Shown here piece by piece: positions 1-9,085 of a stretch of 64,000 bases of DNA. The notes under the pieces are model-generated. The model had not been told where the DNA came from. It did not search any database and saw only the letters and a list, made by a program, of their open reading frames with translations. Source of the stretch: an uncultured Paracoccaceae bacterium. Its GTDB lineage: Bacteria > Pseudomonadota > Alphaproteobacteria > Rhodobacterales > Rhodobacteraceae. Each line of letters starts with the position of its first letter. Within the stretch, counting starts at the first letter, position 1. The position numbers were made by a program, and so were the translations under genes. The DNA lies in assembly GCA_947503175.1 (NCBI GenBank), contig CANNCO010000001.1, forward strand, positions 1,240,001 to 1,304,000, in the 5' to 3' direction.

Positions 1-93
1 GACCCAATCGGCGCAAATCCCCTTCAAAAGCACGGCACCATCGGCCCGGTAGGCCGCGACCTGTTCAGGCGTCACTGCAAATGCGTCTGACAT
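1..93 (-). CDS. Phytanoyl-CoA dioxygenase-like protein, N-terminal fragment (cut by window edge)
   Basis: Only the first 31 codons are present; the gene runs off the left edge. The start is ATG at 91-93 (complement). The peptide begins MSDAFAVTPEQVAAYRADG and continues with a hydrophobic strand and a short Gly-containing turn. This 'xxQVAxYRxDGxVxLKG' pattern is the usual N-terminus of the PhyH family of Fe(II)/2-oxoglutarate dioxygenases. The catalytic HxD...H residues lie outside the window, so the assignment rests on the N-terminal pattern alone. The next gene on the other strand starts about 105 bp away, so the gap is probably a divergent promoter region. Confidence 0.55.
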   Translation of the reverse strand, partial: MSDAFAVTPEQVAAYRADGAVLLKGICADWV

Positions 94-198
94 CACCACC
101 TCCCCGGACAGGCATCGCATCCACTAGACTATGCCCACGCGCCGCGGGCGACAATCTGGCACCTTGGCCAGCCCGCGCCGCCACCTAGTTCTCAACCC

Positions 199-660
199 AT
201 GAAATTGCCCGACCGCGCCCCTTTCTCCTACCGGGACGACCCGAATGTGCCCGAGTTCGATGACCGGGGGCTGCGCACCGTGATGGATGCCCAATGCGGG
301 CTCTGCGCCCGCGGCGCGCGGTGGATCGCCCGGAACGACCACGCCCGCGCCTTCCGGATCATCCCGATGCAGACCGATCTGGGCCGCGCACTCTTTCAGC
401 ACTACGACCTCGATCCCGAAGACCCCGCTTCCTGGCTCTTTCTCGATCAGGGACAGGGCTACACGTCCCTCGATGCGATCATCCGCGTCGGCAGACACCT
501 TGGCGGCGCATCGAAACTGCTCTCCGCCCTGCGCGTCCTGCCCCGCCCGGTCCAGGACGCCCTCTACGGCGCCATCGCACGCAACCGCTACCGCCTCTCA
601 CCCCGCGTCGACATGTGCACCCTGCCCGACGCGGACATTCAGGCCCGCCTGTTGATATGA
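199..660 (+). CDS. DCC-family (DUF393) thiol-disulfide oxidoreductase-like protein
   Basis: This is a 153-residue protein with the family hallmark DxxCxxC at residues 30-36 (D30, C33, C36), followed by a long helix-rich tail. The DCC family (PF04134) has a thioredoxin-like fold and is presumed to act in thiol-disulfide exchange; substrates are mostly unknown. The N-terminal extension SYRDDPNVPEF before the motif is typical of homologues in this group of bacteria as I remember them, which supports the start at 199 although no clear ribosome-binding site precedes it. Its stop codon overlaps the start of the next gene (ATGA), so the two are probably co-translated. Confidence 0.8.
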   Translation: MKLPDRAPFSYRDDPNVPEFDDRGLRTVMDAQCGLCARGARWIARNDHARAFRIIPMQTDLGRALFQHYDLDPEDPASWLFLDQGQGYTSLDAIIRVGRHLGGASKLLSALRVLPRPVQDALYGAIARNRYRLSPRVDMCTLPDADIQARLLI

Positions 661-2321
661 AGATCCTCATCCTAGGCGGCTACGGCGTGTTCGGCGGACG
701 GTTGGCACGTATGCTGATCGAAGATGGGCATGACGTTGTCATCGCGGGCCGAAACCTCGACAAGGCGAGGGCATTCAGTGACCGGTACGGCGGGCGTCCG
801 GCTTATCTGGACGCCCAAAAGCCAAAGGCATTACAGGCCCTCCTGAAAATCGAAACTCCGTGGGCTGTCGTCGATGCGGCTGGACCGTTTCAGAACTACG
901 GAGACGACCCCTACAGAGTTGCCCGCACAGCGCTGGAAGCAGGGTCGCATTACCTCGACCTTTCCGGTGATGGAACATTTACCGAAGGTATTGCTGAGCT
1001 CGATAAACAAGCACATAAACTGGGTCTGGTCGCACTCTCCGGCGTATCCTCCGTCCCGGCCCTGTCGTCAGCGGCCGTTTCGGATCTGCGGAAAGGTATC
1101 GATTGCATAGCAGTTATCTCAACCGCTATTCTGCCGGGCAACCGCGCACCGCGCGGACGATCTGTCATGTCATCGATCCTCGGACAATCTGGCGCACCGA
1201 TGCAGATCTGGCGCGGCGCCGAATGGACCAAAGCGACTGGCTGGTCGGGCAGCACCACCGTCAACCTTGAACCTGGCCTGCGCCGCCCGGCAGCATTTAT
1301 CGGCGCACCAGACCTGATGCTATTTCCCAAAGCGTTCGGCGCAAGCTCCGTTCTTTTTCGCGCCGGTCTCGAACTGAAAGTTCTACACTACGGACTCGCC
1401 ACACTGGCAAAACTGCGAAAACGCGGCGTCCTGCCCAATCTCACGCGCTTCACTCGTCCGATGCTCTGGCTCGCACGCCAATTTGAAAGCTTCGGGACAG
1501 ATCGCGGCGGCATGCAGGTTACGATCTCCGGGCGGAGTAGTAAGGATGGACGACCCCGCACGAACCAATGGACCCTGATTGCCGAAGCCGGTGACGGCCC
1601 GTTCGTCCCCGCTATCGCCGCGGTCGTTATCCTAAACCGCGTTGCAAACGGCGCCATCGTCCCAGGCGCGCGGCCCTGCATGTCGGAATTCACACTGGAC
1701 GAGGCCGAAACCGCCCTGAGCCGCCTCAGCATCAGAACCGAAAAAACCAGCGACCCCGCGCCCCGCCTGTTCGAAACGGCCCTTGGCGACCGCTGGCAAA
1801 CTCTTGCCCCCGAGCTCCGCGCGCTTCACGATGTCTGGGATATCACGACCGCCAAAGGCGAGGCCCGCGTCACCCGAGCCCGCAACCCGCTGGCCCGAAT
1901 GATCGCCATCGCATTTGGGTTTCCGCCGTCGGCAGAAAATGTCCCCGTTACCGTAAGGATGGAGCGTATCGGAACCACAGAACGTTGGACCCGCAACTTT
2001 GATGGCTCGGTCTTCAACTCTTCCCTCTCTTCGGGCGCTAACGGTCAACTACGCGAACGCTTCGGCCCGGTCACCGTCGAGATGGAACCTGTAGTCAAAA
2101 ACGGCACCCTCGGCCTGGTCCTTCATCGAGGCTGGTGTCTTGGCATACCGCTACCGCGCGCATTCCTGCCCCGCTCTGATGTCACTGAAAGCGGTAACGA
2201 CGGTCGCTTCCACTTCGACATCACGGTTTCTCTTCCGGGCTTGGGTCTGCTGGTTGGATACAAGGGCTGGCTGGCCCTCCCGTCCGACCCGCTTGAACAG
2301 CATCGCCGAATTGCCCTATAG
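657..2321 (+). CDS. Saccharopine dehydrogenase-like protein with C-terminal DUF4166
   Basis: The protein has 554 residues when read from the ATG at 657, which overlaps the preceding stop as ATGA; the frame is open further upstream but that part is only an antisense-like reading of the DCC gene. Residues 1-14 hold a Rossmann nucleotide-binding turn (GGYGVFGG), and the first ~350 residues resemble the NADP-binding saccharopine dehydrogenase family (PF03435). The last ~170 residues, with the motifs LHDVWDI and FNSSLSSG, match the DUF4166 pattern. This two-domain architecture is common in Rhodobacterales, but its substrate is not known. Probably a cytoplasmic NAD(P)-dependent oxidoreductase. Confidence 0.75.
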   Translation: MKILILGGYGVFGGRLARMLIEDGHDVVIAGRNLDKARAFSDRYGGRPAYLDAQKPKALQALLKIETPWAVVDAAGPFQNYGDDPYRVARTALEAGSHYLDLSGDGTFTEGIAELDKQAHKLGLVALSGVSSVPALSSAAVSDLRKGIDCIAVISTAILPGNRAPRGRSVMSSILGQSGAPMQIWRGAEWTKATGWSGSTTVNLEPGLRRPAAFIGAPDLMLFPKAFGASSVLFRAGLELKVLHYGLATLAKLRKRGVLPNLTRFTRPMLWLARQFESFGTDRGGMQVTISGRSSKDGRPRTNQWTLIAEAGDGPFVPAIAAVVILNRVANGAIVPGARPCMSEFTLDEAETALSRLSIRTEKTSDPAPRLFETALGDRWQTLAPELRALHDVWDITTAKGEARVTRARNPLARMIAIAFGFPPSAENVPVTVRMERIGTTERWTRNFDGSVFNSSLSSGANGQLRERFGPVTVEMEPVVKNGTLGLVLHRGWCLGIPLPRAFLPRSDVTESGNDGRFHFDITVSLPGLGLLVGYKGWLALPSDPLEQHRRIAL

Positions 2322-2357
2322 CTCCCCCCGATCTTCAACGTTGCAGGGCGCATCTCC

Positions 2358-3098
2358 ATGGCAGGCCATTCCAAATGGGCGAACATCCAGCACCGCAAGG
2401 GGCGGCAGGACGCCGCGCGGTCCAAGCTGTTCTCGAAACTCGCCAAGGAAATCACCGTCGCCGCCAAGATGGGCGACCCTGACCCCGACAAGAACCCGCG
2501 CCTGCGTCTTGCAGTGAAAGAGGCCAAATCGCAGTCGGTGCCAAAGGATGTGATCCAGCGCGCCATTGACAAATCACAGGCCGCGGGCGGCGAGGATTTC
2601 AAGGAAATCCGGTATGAGGGCTATGGCCCGGGTGGCGTCGCTGTGATCGTCGAGGCGATGACCGACAACCTCAACCGCACCGCCTCTACCGTGCGCTCGA
2701 CCTTCGGCAAACATGGCGGCAACCTCGGCGAAACCGGCTCGGTCAGCTTCATGTTCGAGCGCAAGGGCGAGATCACCTATCCCGCTGATGCAGGCGACGA
2801 AGACACCGTGATGATGGCGGCGATCGAGGCAGGCGCCGAAGACGTGGAAAGCTCCGGGGACGGCCACGTGATCTATTGCGCCGACACCGATCTGAACGAC
2901 GTGTCAAACGCGCTCGAAGCGGAACTGGGCGAAAGCGAAAGCACCAAACTGATCTGGAAGCCGTCCACCACCACCGAGCTTGATCTCGAAGGTGCGCAGA
3001 AACTCATGCGCCTGATCGAAACACTGGAAGACGACGACGACATCCAGCGCGTTACCGCCAATTTCGACATCTCGGACGAAGTCATGGCGGCGCTTTAG
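2358..3098 (+). CDS. yebC: YebC/PmpR (TACO1) family protein
   Basis: The 246-residue length and the N-terminus [18 protein letters not shown] are diagnostic for the YebC/TACO1 family. Members bind DNA as regulators in some bacteria, and recent work on the family connects them with translation of proline-rich stretches. The three-domain family length (about 245 residues) is intact, including the acidic C-terminal part that ends in SDEVMAAL. The gene follows the DUF4166 protein by 36 bp on the same strand and may share its transcript. In many proteobacteria yebC lies beside ruvC; no ruvC is seen here. Confidence 0.95.
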   Translation: MAGHSKWANIQHRKGRQDAARSKLFSKLAKEITVAAKMGDPDPDKNPRLRLAVKEAKSQSVPKDVIQRAIDKSQAAGGEDFKEIRYEGYGPGGVAVIVEAMTDNLNRTASTVRSTFGKHGGNLGETGSVSFMFERKGEITYPADAGDEDTVMMAAIEAGAEDVESSGDGHVIYCADTDLNDVSNALEAELGESESTKLIWKPSTTTELDLEGAQKLMRLIETLEDDDDIQRVTANFDISDEVMAAL

Positions 3099-3148
3099 GC
3101 CGCATCGGCTTGGCTTCCTTCAAACCCAAATGCAGAGCTGCCGACTTC

Positions 3149-3167
3149 GGCACAGGGCACCTGTGCC
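3149..3167. terminator. Perfect hairpin between convergent genes, possible terminator
   Basis: An 8-bp perfect stem (GGCACAGG / CCTGTGCC) with a 3-base loop lies 50 bp after yebC and 50 bp before the end of the convergent DUF2269 gene. There is no T-run on either strand, so intrinsic termination is only suggested by position and stem strength. Confidence 0.4.
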
Positions 3168-3218
3168 AAAGAAGAGCGCCCTCCGCGTTCAAGAAGTCAT
3201 CACGAACCGATTCACGCT

Positions 3219-3698
3219 CTAGCCCAACCCAAATGCGGGCGTTGTCAGCATTAACCATACAATCACCAGAATTGCTGCAAATGCAGGGATGCCGCAGGCA
3301 AACCAGATTCCATAAAGCCTGTGATAGCGGGGGCTTAACTCAGACCCCTCGTCAACCGCGCGAAATGCTTCGTCTCTCAGTTGAATCTGGATAAAGACCA
3401 CCGGTACCCAAAACAGCCCGATGAACACGTAAAGGGCCAGCGACAGCAGGATCCACGCCTCTATCAGCGACCACCCCAGGCCCCACACAAGAAGCAGGCC
3501 GGTGACCGGTTGAACTACAACGGCAGAGGCCGTGAAGACCAAATCTGCAGTTACGACGACTGAGGCAGTATGCGCGATATACGCCGCGTTCCGTGTCCGG
3601 TGCGCCATCACCATGAAGAATGCGATGCCAGAGCCCGTACCAACCAGAACGCAGGCACCCAGCACATGCAGCCACAGCACCAGATCGATCCACTCCAC
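3219..3698 (-). CDS. DUF2269-type integral membrane protein
   Basis: A 159-residue, strongly hydrophobic protein with four predicted membrane segments (about residues 7-30, 43-75, 79-108 and 130-155). The N-terminal LVLWLHVLGACVLVGTGSG pattern matches the DUF2269 family (PF10027) of unknown function. The start is GTG, overlapping the stop of the upstream gene by one base (TAGTG), so translation is probably coupled to the SDR/DoxX-like gene before it. The shared arrangement suggests that the two membrane proteins work together, but no substrate can be named. Confidence 0.75.
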   Translation of the reverse strand: MEWIDLVLWLHVLGACVLVGTGSGIAFFMVMAHRTRNAAYIAHTASVVVTADLVFTASAVVVQPVTGLLLVWGLGWSLIEAWILLSLALYVFIGLFWVPVVFIQIQLRDEAFRAVDEGSELSPRYHRLYGIWFACGIPAFAAILVIVWLMLTTPAFGLG

Positions 3699-5017
3699 TA
3701 CCGGCTCTCCAGCGAAACGCGGGCCACAAGCGCAAGAAGGGTTGCCGGCACGGCCTTTACCAATGGCCCCAAGGGATCAAGCCACAAATGGGGTACGAAG
3801 ACGCTGGAGGCTGCCAGATAAAAGACCGACGTCCCGATCATCGCCCAGCAGGCCAATATCGCGAGTTTTCGGACGAGAATTGCCCCCGCAAGCACGAAAT
3901 CGATGATCGACCAGAAGACAACACTGAGCATCGCCATCGGTCGGGACCAGCCTACGTCCGTCAGCACGCCCGCCGCGAGGTCCAGACGAACAAGACCAAT
4001 CAAGCCCGACAGGAACCAAAACGCTGCCAGCGTGACGATCATCACTGGCATCAGCAATGCCATTCGTGCCGCAAGCCGATCTTCGGAGGTGGCATGCATC
4101 TTTTCGAGTGTTTGGTTGATCGACGACATCTTCGGCAGATTCAACGCGTCCCATCGGGAGGGATCACCTGTGACCCCATCACGCAGAACGCGAAGACCGG
4201 TCGAGCGCAAAGGCGAACGCCAACCCAACCAGGATAATGCATCCGCGCCCTTCGCAACCACCATGGCCATCGGCTCTGAAACGGTCAGGTAGAATCTGGC
4301 CCTCCCAAAACCAAGCCATTTCCGCAAAGCAGTTAAAACGTCGCGCAAGCTATGCGCCTGCGGTTCAACGAGGTCACACTCAAACCGGTCGGGCACCTCG
4401 CCGATAACTGCCAACATCACCGCCCCGCTCACATCCGAAAGCGACACTGTCTGGATTCGGGCATCCGGGTATGCGACCGGCTGCACTACCGGGATGGCCG
4501 TCAGCATACGCAGCAGCGCGGTTCCGCCATAGGCGTGCGGCGCCAAAATTAGACCGGGCCGAAAGATGTTGTATCGGCCGCCTGAAACCCTGATCGCGGC
4601 ATCCCCACGTGCCTTCGAGGACAAGAACTCGGTACTTGCATCGATCGAAGCCCCGACAGCCGATATCTGGATCAGCAGGATATCTCGTTCAGCGCACGCC
4701 GTTGCAAGCGCTGCCACCATATGGTGATGGATGATTTCAAGATCGTCTTCAGGACCGTCCTGAAGAGCACCCGAACAGTTGATTACTGTCGTGATACCCC
4801 CGAGGGCTTCGTGCCAATTCTCGCTTTGAGAATACGATCTCAGATCATCGGTGATCCAAGTTACGCGAGGCAAAACACGGTGCGCTGTCTCGGTGCTCCG
4901 ACCGAAGCCGGTGACCTTGATGCCTTGCATAGAAAGCTGCGTTGCAATGCCAAATCCCACAAGGCCATAGGCCCCGAGGATCAGAACGTGTTGCTCTTCC
5001 TCATTTGCCTGAGCCAT
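3698..5017 (-). CDS. NAD(P)-binding SDR-like protein with C-terminal membrane (DoxX-like) domain
   Basis: From the ATG at 5017 the protein has 439 residues. Residues 8-25 form a Rossmann turn (LILGAYGLVGFG) typical of atypical short-chain dehydrogenases of the NmrA/complex-I-39-kDa type. The last ~120 residues have four hydrophobic helices and resemble the DoxX-like tail found fused to such domains. The frame stays open to 5104, but the extra 29 residues look unlike the family and precede a good Rossmann start, so the shorter form is preferred. The stop overlaps the GTG start of the DUF2269 gene. Function is probably NAD(P)-linked redox at the inner membrane; the substrate is unknown. Confidence 0.75.
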   Translation of the reverse strand: MAQANEEEQHVLILGAYGLVGFGIATQLSMQGIKVTGFGRSTETAHRVLPRVTWITDDLRSYSQSENWHEALGGITTVINCSGALQDGPEDDLEIIHHHMVAALATACAERDILLIQISAVGASIDASTEFLSSKARGDAAIRVSGGRYNIFRPGLILAPHAYGGTALLRMLTAIPVVQPVAYPDARIQTVSLSDVSGAVMLAVIGEVPDRFECDLVEPQAHSLRDVLTALRKWLGFGRARFYLTVSEPMAMVVAKGADALSWLGWRSPLRSTGLRVLRDGVTGDPSRWDALNLPKMSSINQTLEKMHATSEDRLAARMALLMPVMIVTLAAFWFLSGLIGLVRLDLAAGVLTDVGWSRPMAMLSVVFWSIIDFVLAGAILVRKLAILACWAMIGTSVFYLAASSVFVPHLWLDPLGPLVKAVPATLLALVARVSLESR

Positions 5018-5157
5018 CAAGATCCAAACTGAAGGTGTAGCTGCCGCGTGACGTTCGCGCAGAAATCCCGAAAGCTCAAGGGTGCTGGACCCGGCACTCT
5101 CCATAGGATCGAGACGCGGCTGCAGCCTCTAGCAGCGATGTCGCCAGCACTCCGAAA

Positions 5158-6243
5158 TCAAACGACGATCTCCGAAACAGGCCTGCGCAGCGACATGGGC
5201 AAGGTCGGCCCGCGCCCGAACCGCACCACAAGATCGGGCCGCGCATCCGGCATTCCCAGCCAGCGCGCGAACTCTCCCCGAAGTGCCGGAACCTCGATGG
5301 GCTGATTGATATGCGCGTTACGAATGCCCAGCGCGGTGGACTGAAGCGCGAACCGCTGGAAACTCCGCCCGACCCTGACCCAGTGTTCGGGGTCTGCCCC
5401 GTCCCCGACAAAGACCGCGATACCGGCAGATGACCGGATATGGCTGCGATACTTGTCGTTCTCGCTATCCTTCTGAAAAAACACCCCGAACAGGCGCTCT
5501 GCGATCCAGCCGGGAACGACGGGATTGCCCGAGGTCGCGGCAAACAGCCCGTCCCGCGTTGCAAGCGCGTCGTCCGGCGTAAACCTGATCCAGTGGCGCA
5601 ACTCCGCGACAAAGGCCGGATCGTCCATCTGCCGGCTGTTGCCCTCGATCACATATTCAAGGATCGCATCACGGTCGGATGCCTCTGTGAAAACAAGGAC
5701 CGACACGCCCTCTTCCCGCGCCGCTGCCTCCAACAGGCCGATATCCGACGCCGAAATCTGCTGCCCGTCATACACCGCCCGCGTCGTCTGGCGCAGGGGG
5801 ATCGCCCGGTACAGCTCCGTCTCGCCAGCGGACCCGTTCCCGACCGAAACGTCGACCTCCGCCCCCGGCCCGATTTCAACGCCCAGATCAGCGGACAGGC
5901 CATTTGCCCGCGCGGCAAGCGCCATGTTTTCGGCGGCACATCCGAGGCTGACATAAAGATGGTGGTCGTCGGGATCGACCACCTCGGTCCGCCGTGAAAA
6001 GTCCGGCAGAATGGTCACCCTCGCCGGGTCCAGCCGAAATCGCCAAGGCTGGGTGTTATGGCTGTTGGCCGCGAGCGTCGCCATGCGGGCCAAATCCATC
6101 ATCTGCGGATCGGAAGACAGGCTTTGGCGCAGGCGGGCCGCCTCTTCGTCATAGCGATCCATCCGCGGCCAAAGCGCATATCCAAGCGCACCAAGCGCCG
6201 CAACGGAAACCCCCGAAGCAATCAGGGTTCGGCGCGAAGGCAT
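5158..6243 (-). CDS. Acg-like nitroreductase-family flavoprotein with Tat-like signal
   Basis: The protein has 361 residues from the ATG at 6243 (a TTG four codons upstream is also possible). The N-terminus PSRRTLIASGVSVAALGALGY resembles a twin-arginine signal with a following hydrophobic stretch. The body carries the pattern ATLAANSHNTQPWRF near residues 55-70, which is the FMN-binding start of Acg-type nitroreductases (Acg/Tp nitroreductase family), and ends with a LGMPDARPDLVVRFG segment typical of the family C-terminus. Predicted to be an FMN-dependent oxidoreductase, or FMN-storing protein, exported or anchored at the inner membrane. Confidence 0.8.
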   Translation of the reverse strand: MPSRRTLIASGVSVAALGALGYALWPRMDRYDEEAARLRQSLSSDPQMMDLARMATLAANSHNTQPWRFRLDPARVTILPDFSRRTEVVDPDDHHLYVSLGCAAENMALAARANGLSADLGVEIGPGAEVDVSVGNGSAGETELYRAIPLRQTTRAVYDGQQISASDIGLLEAAAREEGVSVLVFTEASDRDAILEYVIEGNSRQMDDPAFVAELRHWIRFTPDDALATRDGLFAATSGNPVVPGWIAERLFGVFFQKDSENDKYRSHIRSSAGIAVFVGDGADPEHWVRVGRSFQRFALQSTALGIRNAHINQPIEVPALRGEFARWLGMPDARPDLVVRFGRGPTLPMSLRRPVSEIVV

Positions 6244-6971
6244 GGCTATATCCAATCTGCGTCAGCGATCCTGCCGAAACTGACTAAACGGTTTTGCCCC
6301 CCGCCCATTGATACATATCAACACTCGTGGGGCGACGCCTGCCTTCCGTGCCCACGTACCGCAACGGACCCGGCGCGGCCAGGACAACCGGGGAGACGTC
6401 TGTTTCCGAGCCCGGACCGCCAACTGCTGCACCCGTCACAAACGACCGCGATCCGCAGGTTGCGCGGTTTGTAATACCCCATCGGATCTTCAGTGGCACG
6501 GGGCGCCTCTCGTATGTGTCTCTGTCGCGCCGCACGGACGAAGCCTTTCGAATGCATTCCGGCGGTTATCCGACACGGCGTCCTCCTTTCGGTGCAGACC
6601 ATATCACATTCGAGAGTGGAGGATCTCCTGAGTCTTCCGGAGTTGCTCTCTTGTAATCGGAAGGAACGAATGACGCTTGTGTCCCGCGATGTATGAGTTC
6701 GGCTGGCATCAAGTCTCGCAGCTGCCGCGAATGGCAACTATGACGGGCCACGCTGCAGCATTTTGAAGCCGGGTCGAAGGTCCGGATTGGGTCGCGACGG
6801 GTTGTGGCGCGCATGGAGACGAGAATCCGTCTATGTTGGCAATGTCCGCGAGAGGATAAATCGTCGGCATTGGGCATCGGGGAGTACATTCCGTCCAGGG
6901 CCCGAGTACTATGCTCTCTCGTGTCACCAGAGCGCACTGGCACACTTAACGCCGAAATCGCGGACATATGT
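6244..6971. other. 728-bp stretch without a recognisable gene
   Basis: Several short open frames occur on both strands, but none has a family pattern, a good ribosome-binding site or a consistent codon bias. The part around 6695-6800 (for example GCAGCATTTTGAAGC and GGTCCGGATTGGGTCGCGA) reminds me of a short intergenic repeat scattered in Roseobacter genomes; this is from memory and was not checked. The stretch separates the Acg-like gene from the anti-sigma gene and may be decayed DNA. Confidence 0.5.
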
Positions 6972-7748
6972 TTACGTTCGCTGCGCCGCGGCCTCGGCGA
7001 TCTTTTGCAGGTCTTGGCGTCCGGCATCACCCACGACAACGAAATTCGCGGCATCCCCGCCCCACGATACCAGTTCGAAGTCATCGATCTGCTGACGTCC
7101 AAATCCGTCTCGTGGTGCGTCGCTCTGGATAGCGCAGAGCGCCACGACGCGGCCTTGAGCATCGGTGAACACAAGCTGGGCCACGGGTTCACCGGCCGCA
7201 ACCAGCAGTCTGGCGCCTTCGAACGACAGGCCCAGATCTGCCAGATCGGGGATCACGATCTCGGCCCCTACCGTCGCGGTCAGCCAGGTTTGAATGTGTT
7301 CAGCCTCATCCGCCGGAACCTCAACCAGATGGCGGACCTGAGTGGAGTAGACCCGGTGATAGTCCGCGATATCCTCAAGCCAACCCGAGCCTGCTGCGAC
7401 CTGAAGGGCACCCTTATCGGTTGTGAGCAGATGGCCCCCAACACCGCCTGCCAGCAACGCCAGCGCCGTACAGGCCGCCGCGATCCAACGCCGCACCACA
7501 GGCGGCCCGGGATCATTTCCGGGACGCCCCGGCGCCGCATTGCGAACGGTCGCTGCCAGCGATGCAGGAACAGGCTCTTCCAACATGGCCGCGAACGCCC
7601 GTCCTGCGGCCGCATCGACCGCCATCAGGGACTCCAGCTCGGCCTGCAGTTCCGGATTGCGTTCCAATGCGCTTTCGATCTCGCGCGCCCGCTCCGGGGG
7701 AAGCTCGCCGTCGAGATAGGCGCTCAATTCTTCCGGCTGCCAACTCAT
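6972..7748 (-). CDS. Anti-sigma factor (membrane-anchored) for the adjacent ECF sigma factor
   Basis: A 258-residue protein with an N-terminal helical segment typical of anti-sigma domains (YLDGELPPERAREIESAL, residues 11-28), one membrane segment at about 87-107 (RRWIAAACTALALLAGG), and a periplasmic part of ~150 residues. The N-terminal domain has no HxxxCxxC zinc motif, so it is not a zinc-dependent redox anti-sigma of the ChrR/RsrA type. It overlaps the sigma gene as ATGA, the classic arrangement for a sigma/anti-sigma pair. Predicted to hold the sigma factor at the inner membrane until an envelope signal releases it; the signal is unknown. Confidence 0.85.
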   Translation of the reverse strand: MSWQPEELSAYLDGELPPERAREIESALERNPELQAELESLMAVDAAAGRAFAAMLEEPVPASLAATVRNAAPGRPGNDPGPPVVRRWIAAACTALALLAGGVGGHLLTTDKGALQVAAGSGWLEDIADYHRVYSTQVRHLVEVPADEAEHIQTWLTATVGAEIVIPDLADLGLSFEGARLLVAAGEPVAQLVFTDAQGRVVALCAIQSDAPRDGFGRQQIDDFELVSWGGDAANFVVVGDAGRQDLQKIAEAAAQRT

Positions 7749-8248
7749 GTGTCTGCTCCCGTTGTCTCGGACATTCGCAGGGACAATAGCTTGCGCGCCC
7801 GGTGGATCCGGCTCATCACAGTGCCGAGCGGAATGTCGAACAACGCAGCGGCCTCCGCATAACTATACCCTTCGACCGAAACGGCCAGCAGAAGCGCCGA
7901 CAACTCCTCGGGAAGGTCCATGATCTGCTGCAGGAGGTCCTTCTCCAAGGCCGCGTCCTCTCCGGTCTCTGATGAAGTCAGTTCGTGCGTCTCATCGGCA
8001 GGCACCAGCCCTTGCCCGATCCGCACACTACGCTTCCGGACTTCACTGATCCATGTGTTGCGCACGATCCGGAACATCCAGCGGTCAAGTGGCTGCGCAG
8101 GGTCCCACTGGTCCGACCGGCTGAGCGCGCGAAGGCAGGACTCTTGCACCAGGTCATCCGCATCGGTAACGGATCTTGTCAGTGACCGCGCGAAACGTCT
8201 GAGCCGTGGCAGCATCGCGATCAGGTCGTTTTTGAAGTCCGCCGCCAT
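7745..8248 (-). CDS. ECF-type RNA polymerase sigma factor
   Basis: From ATG 8248 the protein has 167 residues, the normal length of an ECF sigma. Region 2 is recognised by DADDLVQESCLRALSR and region 4 by EGYSYAEAAALFDIPLGTVM followed by SRIHRARKLL. A longer frame up to 8371 adds 41 residues with no sigma similarity, so the shorter start was chosen. The stop overlaps the anti-sigma start by four bases. It faces the secreted repeat protein at 8520 across a 271-bp gap, so that gene and the sigma operon itself are the natural first candidates for its regulon. Confidence 0.92.
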   Translation of the reverse strand: MAADFKNDLIAMLPRLRRFARSLTRSVTDADDLVQESCLRALSRSDQWDPAQPLDRWMFRIVRNTWISEVRKRSVRIGQGLVPADETHELTSSETGEDAALEKDLLQQIMDLPEELSALLLAVSVEGYSYAEAAALFDIPLGTVMSRIHRARKLLSLRMSETTGADT

Positions 8249-8430
8249 CTCAGCCCTTCGGGAAGCCACGCGATCCCACCAGTTCGCACATGCCCTTAGT
8301 GCATTGTCCCGCGGACCAAAACAACGCGATCCCGGCAGTACTGTGAAAAAAAGTGCTTCACTCAAAACCAACTACCTTTACTTTTTTCAAGGGGTATACG
8401 CGCGATCCCCCAAAAAAATTCGCAGGGCCG

Positions 8431-8458
8431 TGAATAATCCCGCGACCTGCCGCGTAGT
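8431..8458 (+). promoter_or_regulatory. Candidate ECF-type promoter upstream of the secreted repeat protein
   Basis: TGAATAA (8431-8437) and CGTAGT (8453-8458) are separated by 15 bases. An AAT-containing -35 and a CGT-containing -10 fit the general style of ECF promoters. The pair lies about 62 bp before the ATG at 8520, next to an ECF sigma gene. There is no second copy in the window to confirm a consensus, so this is a suggestion only. Confidence 0.3.
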
Positions 8459-8519
8459 GGTTGGCAGTGAGGCACCTGATGCCCACGCAGATTACCAAAC
8501 GGAAAGAGGATGCATTTCA

Positions 8520-8894
8520 ATGACACGAACCCTTATCGCTGCGCTAGCCTTGGCTACCATGAGCACCGCCGCCGCCGCGCAGCCGCTGGCCGCCATCAAC
8601 TCAGACATCGGCTCCGTCATAGCCTCGAAAGAGAACGGCATGACGCTCTACACCTTCCGCAAGGATGCGCAGAACCGGTCGAATTGCTACAACGACTGCG
8701 CACAAGCGTGGCCGCCGTTCACCGCCGCCTCGTCGGACAAGGCGTCCGGCGCGCTTGGGATCATCGATCGCAAGGACGGCGCACGGCAATGGACGCTGAA
8801 CGGCAAGCCCCTCTACTTCTGGGCTGGCGATCAGCGGCGGGGCGACGTGACCGGCGATGGTGTCGGCGGCGTCTGGGATGCAGTTCGCAACTGA
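8520..8894 (+). CDS. Secreted repeat protein of the COG4315 / PF03640 family
   Basis: A 124-residue protein with a clear signal peptide (TLIAALALATMSTAAAA, cleavage near residue 21) and two copies of the family's Yx(F/W)xxD motif: LYTFRKD near residues 42-48 and LYFWAGD near 98-104. Two cysteines (NCYNDC) could form a disulfide. PF03640 proteins are small periplasmic or lipoprotein modules of unknown function that often stand beside ECF sigma factors. The ATG at 8520 has a purine-rich GGAAAGAGGA just upstream. It is divergent from the sigma/anti-sigma operon, and a small lipoprotein gene follows 17 bp downstream. Confidence 0.85.
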   Translation: MTRTLIAALALATMSTAAAAQPLAAINSDIGSVIASKENGMTLYTFRKDAQNRSNCYNDCAQAWPPFTAASSDKASGALGIIDRKDGARQWTLNGKPLYFWAGDQRRGDVTGDGVGGVWDAVRN

Positions 8895-8911
8895 TCGGAA
8901 GGACAATCGCG

Positions 8912-9046
8912 ATGACACGGATTCTCTTCGTCCTTCTCACGCTGACGGCGCTGGCCGCGTGCGACTACGGCAGCGGCACCAGCGGCAGCTACGACACCGG
9001 CTACGGCGCTTCGGCAGGCGGCGCAGACAGGTCGGGCGGATACTGA
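8912..9046 (+). CDS. Small lipoprotein, 44 residues
   Basis: The peptide starts MTRILFVLLTLTALAAC: a lipoprotein signal with the lipobox LAAC and the acylated cysteine at residue 17. The mature part is only 28 residues, rich in Gly, Ser and Tyr (YGSGTSGSYDTGYG). A GGAAGGACA ribosome-binding site lies just upstream, and a strong terminator follows 40 bp after the stop, so the gene is very likely real although it is short. It forms a two-gene unit with the secreted repeat protein, probably under the neighbouring ECF sigma. Function unknown. Confidence 0.75.
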   Translation: MTRILFVLLTLTALAACDYGSGTSGSYDTGYGASAGGADRSGGY

Positions 9047-9085
9047 TCTCCAGGCCCGCTTGATTGTGACAGTAACGAGTGATGG

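Noticed and set aside
294-656. N-terminal extension of the saccharopine-dehydrogenase-like protein
   Set aside because: The frame is open but is Arg/Pro-rich, lies inside the DCC gene, and the Rossmann loop starts right after the ATG at 657.
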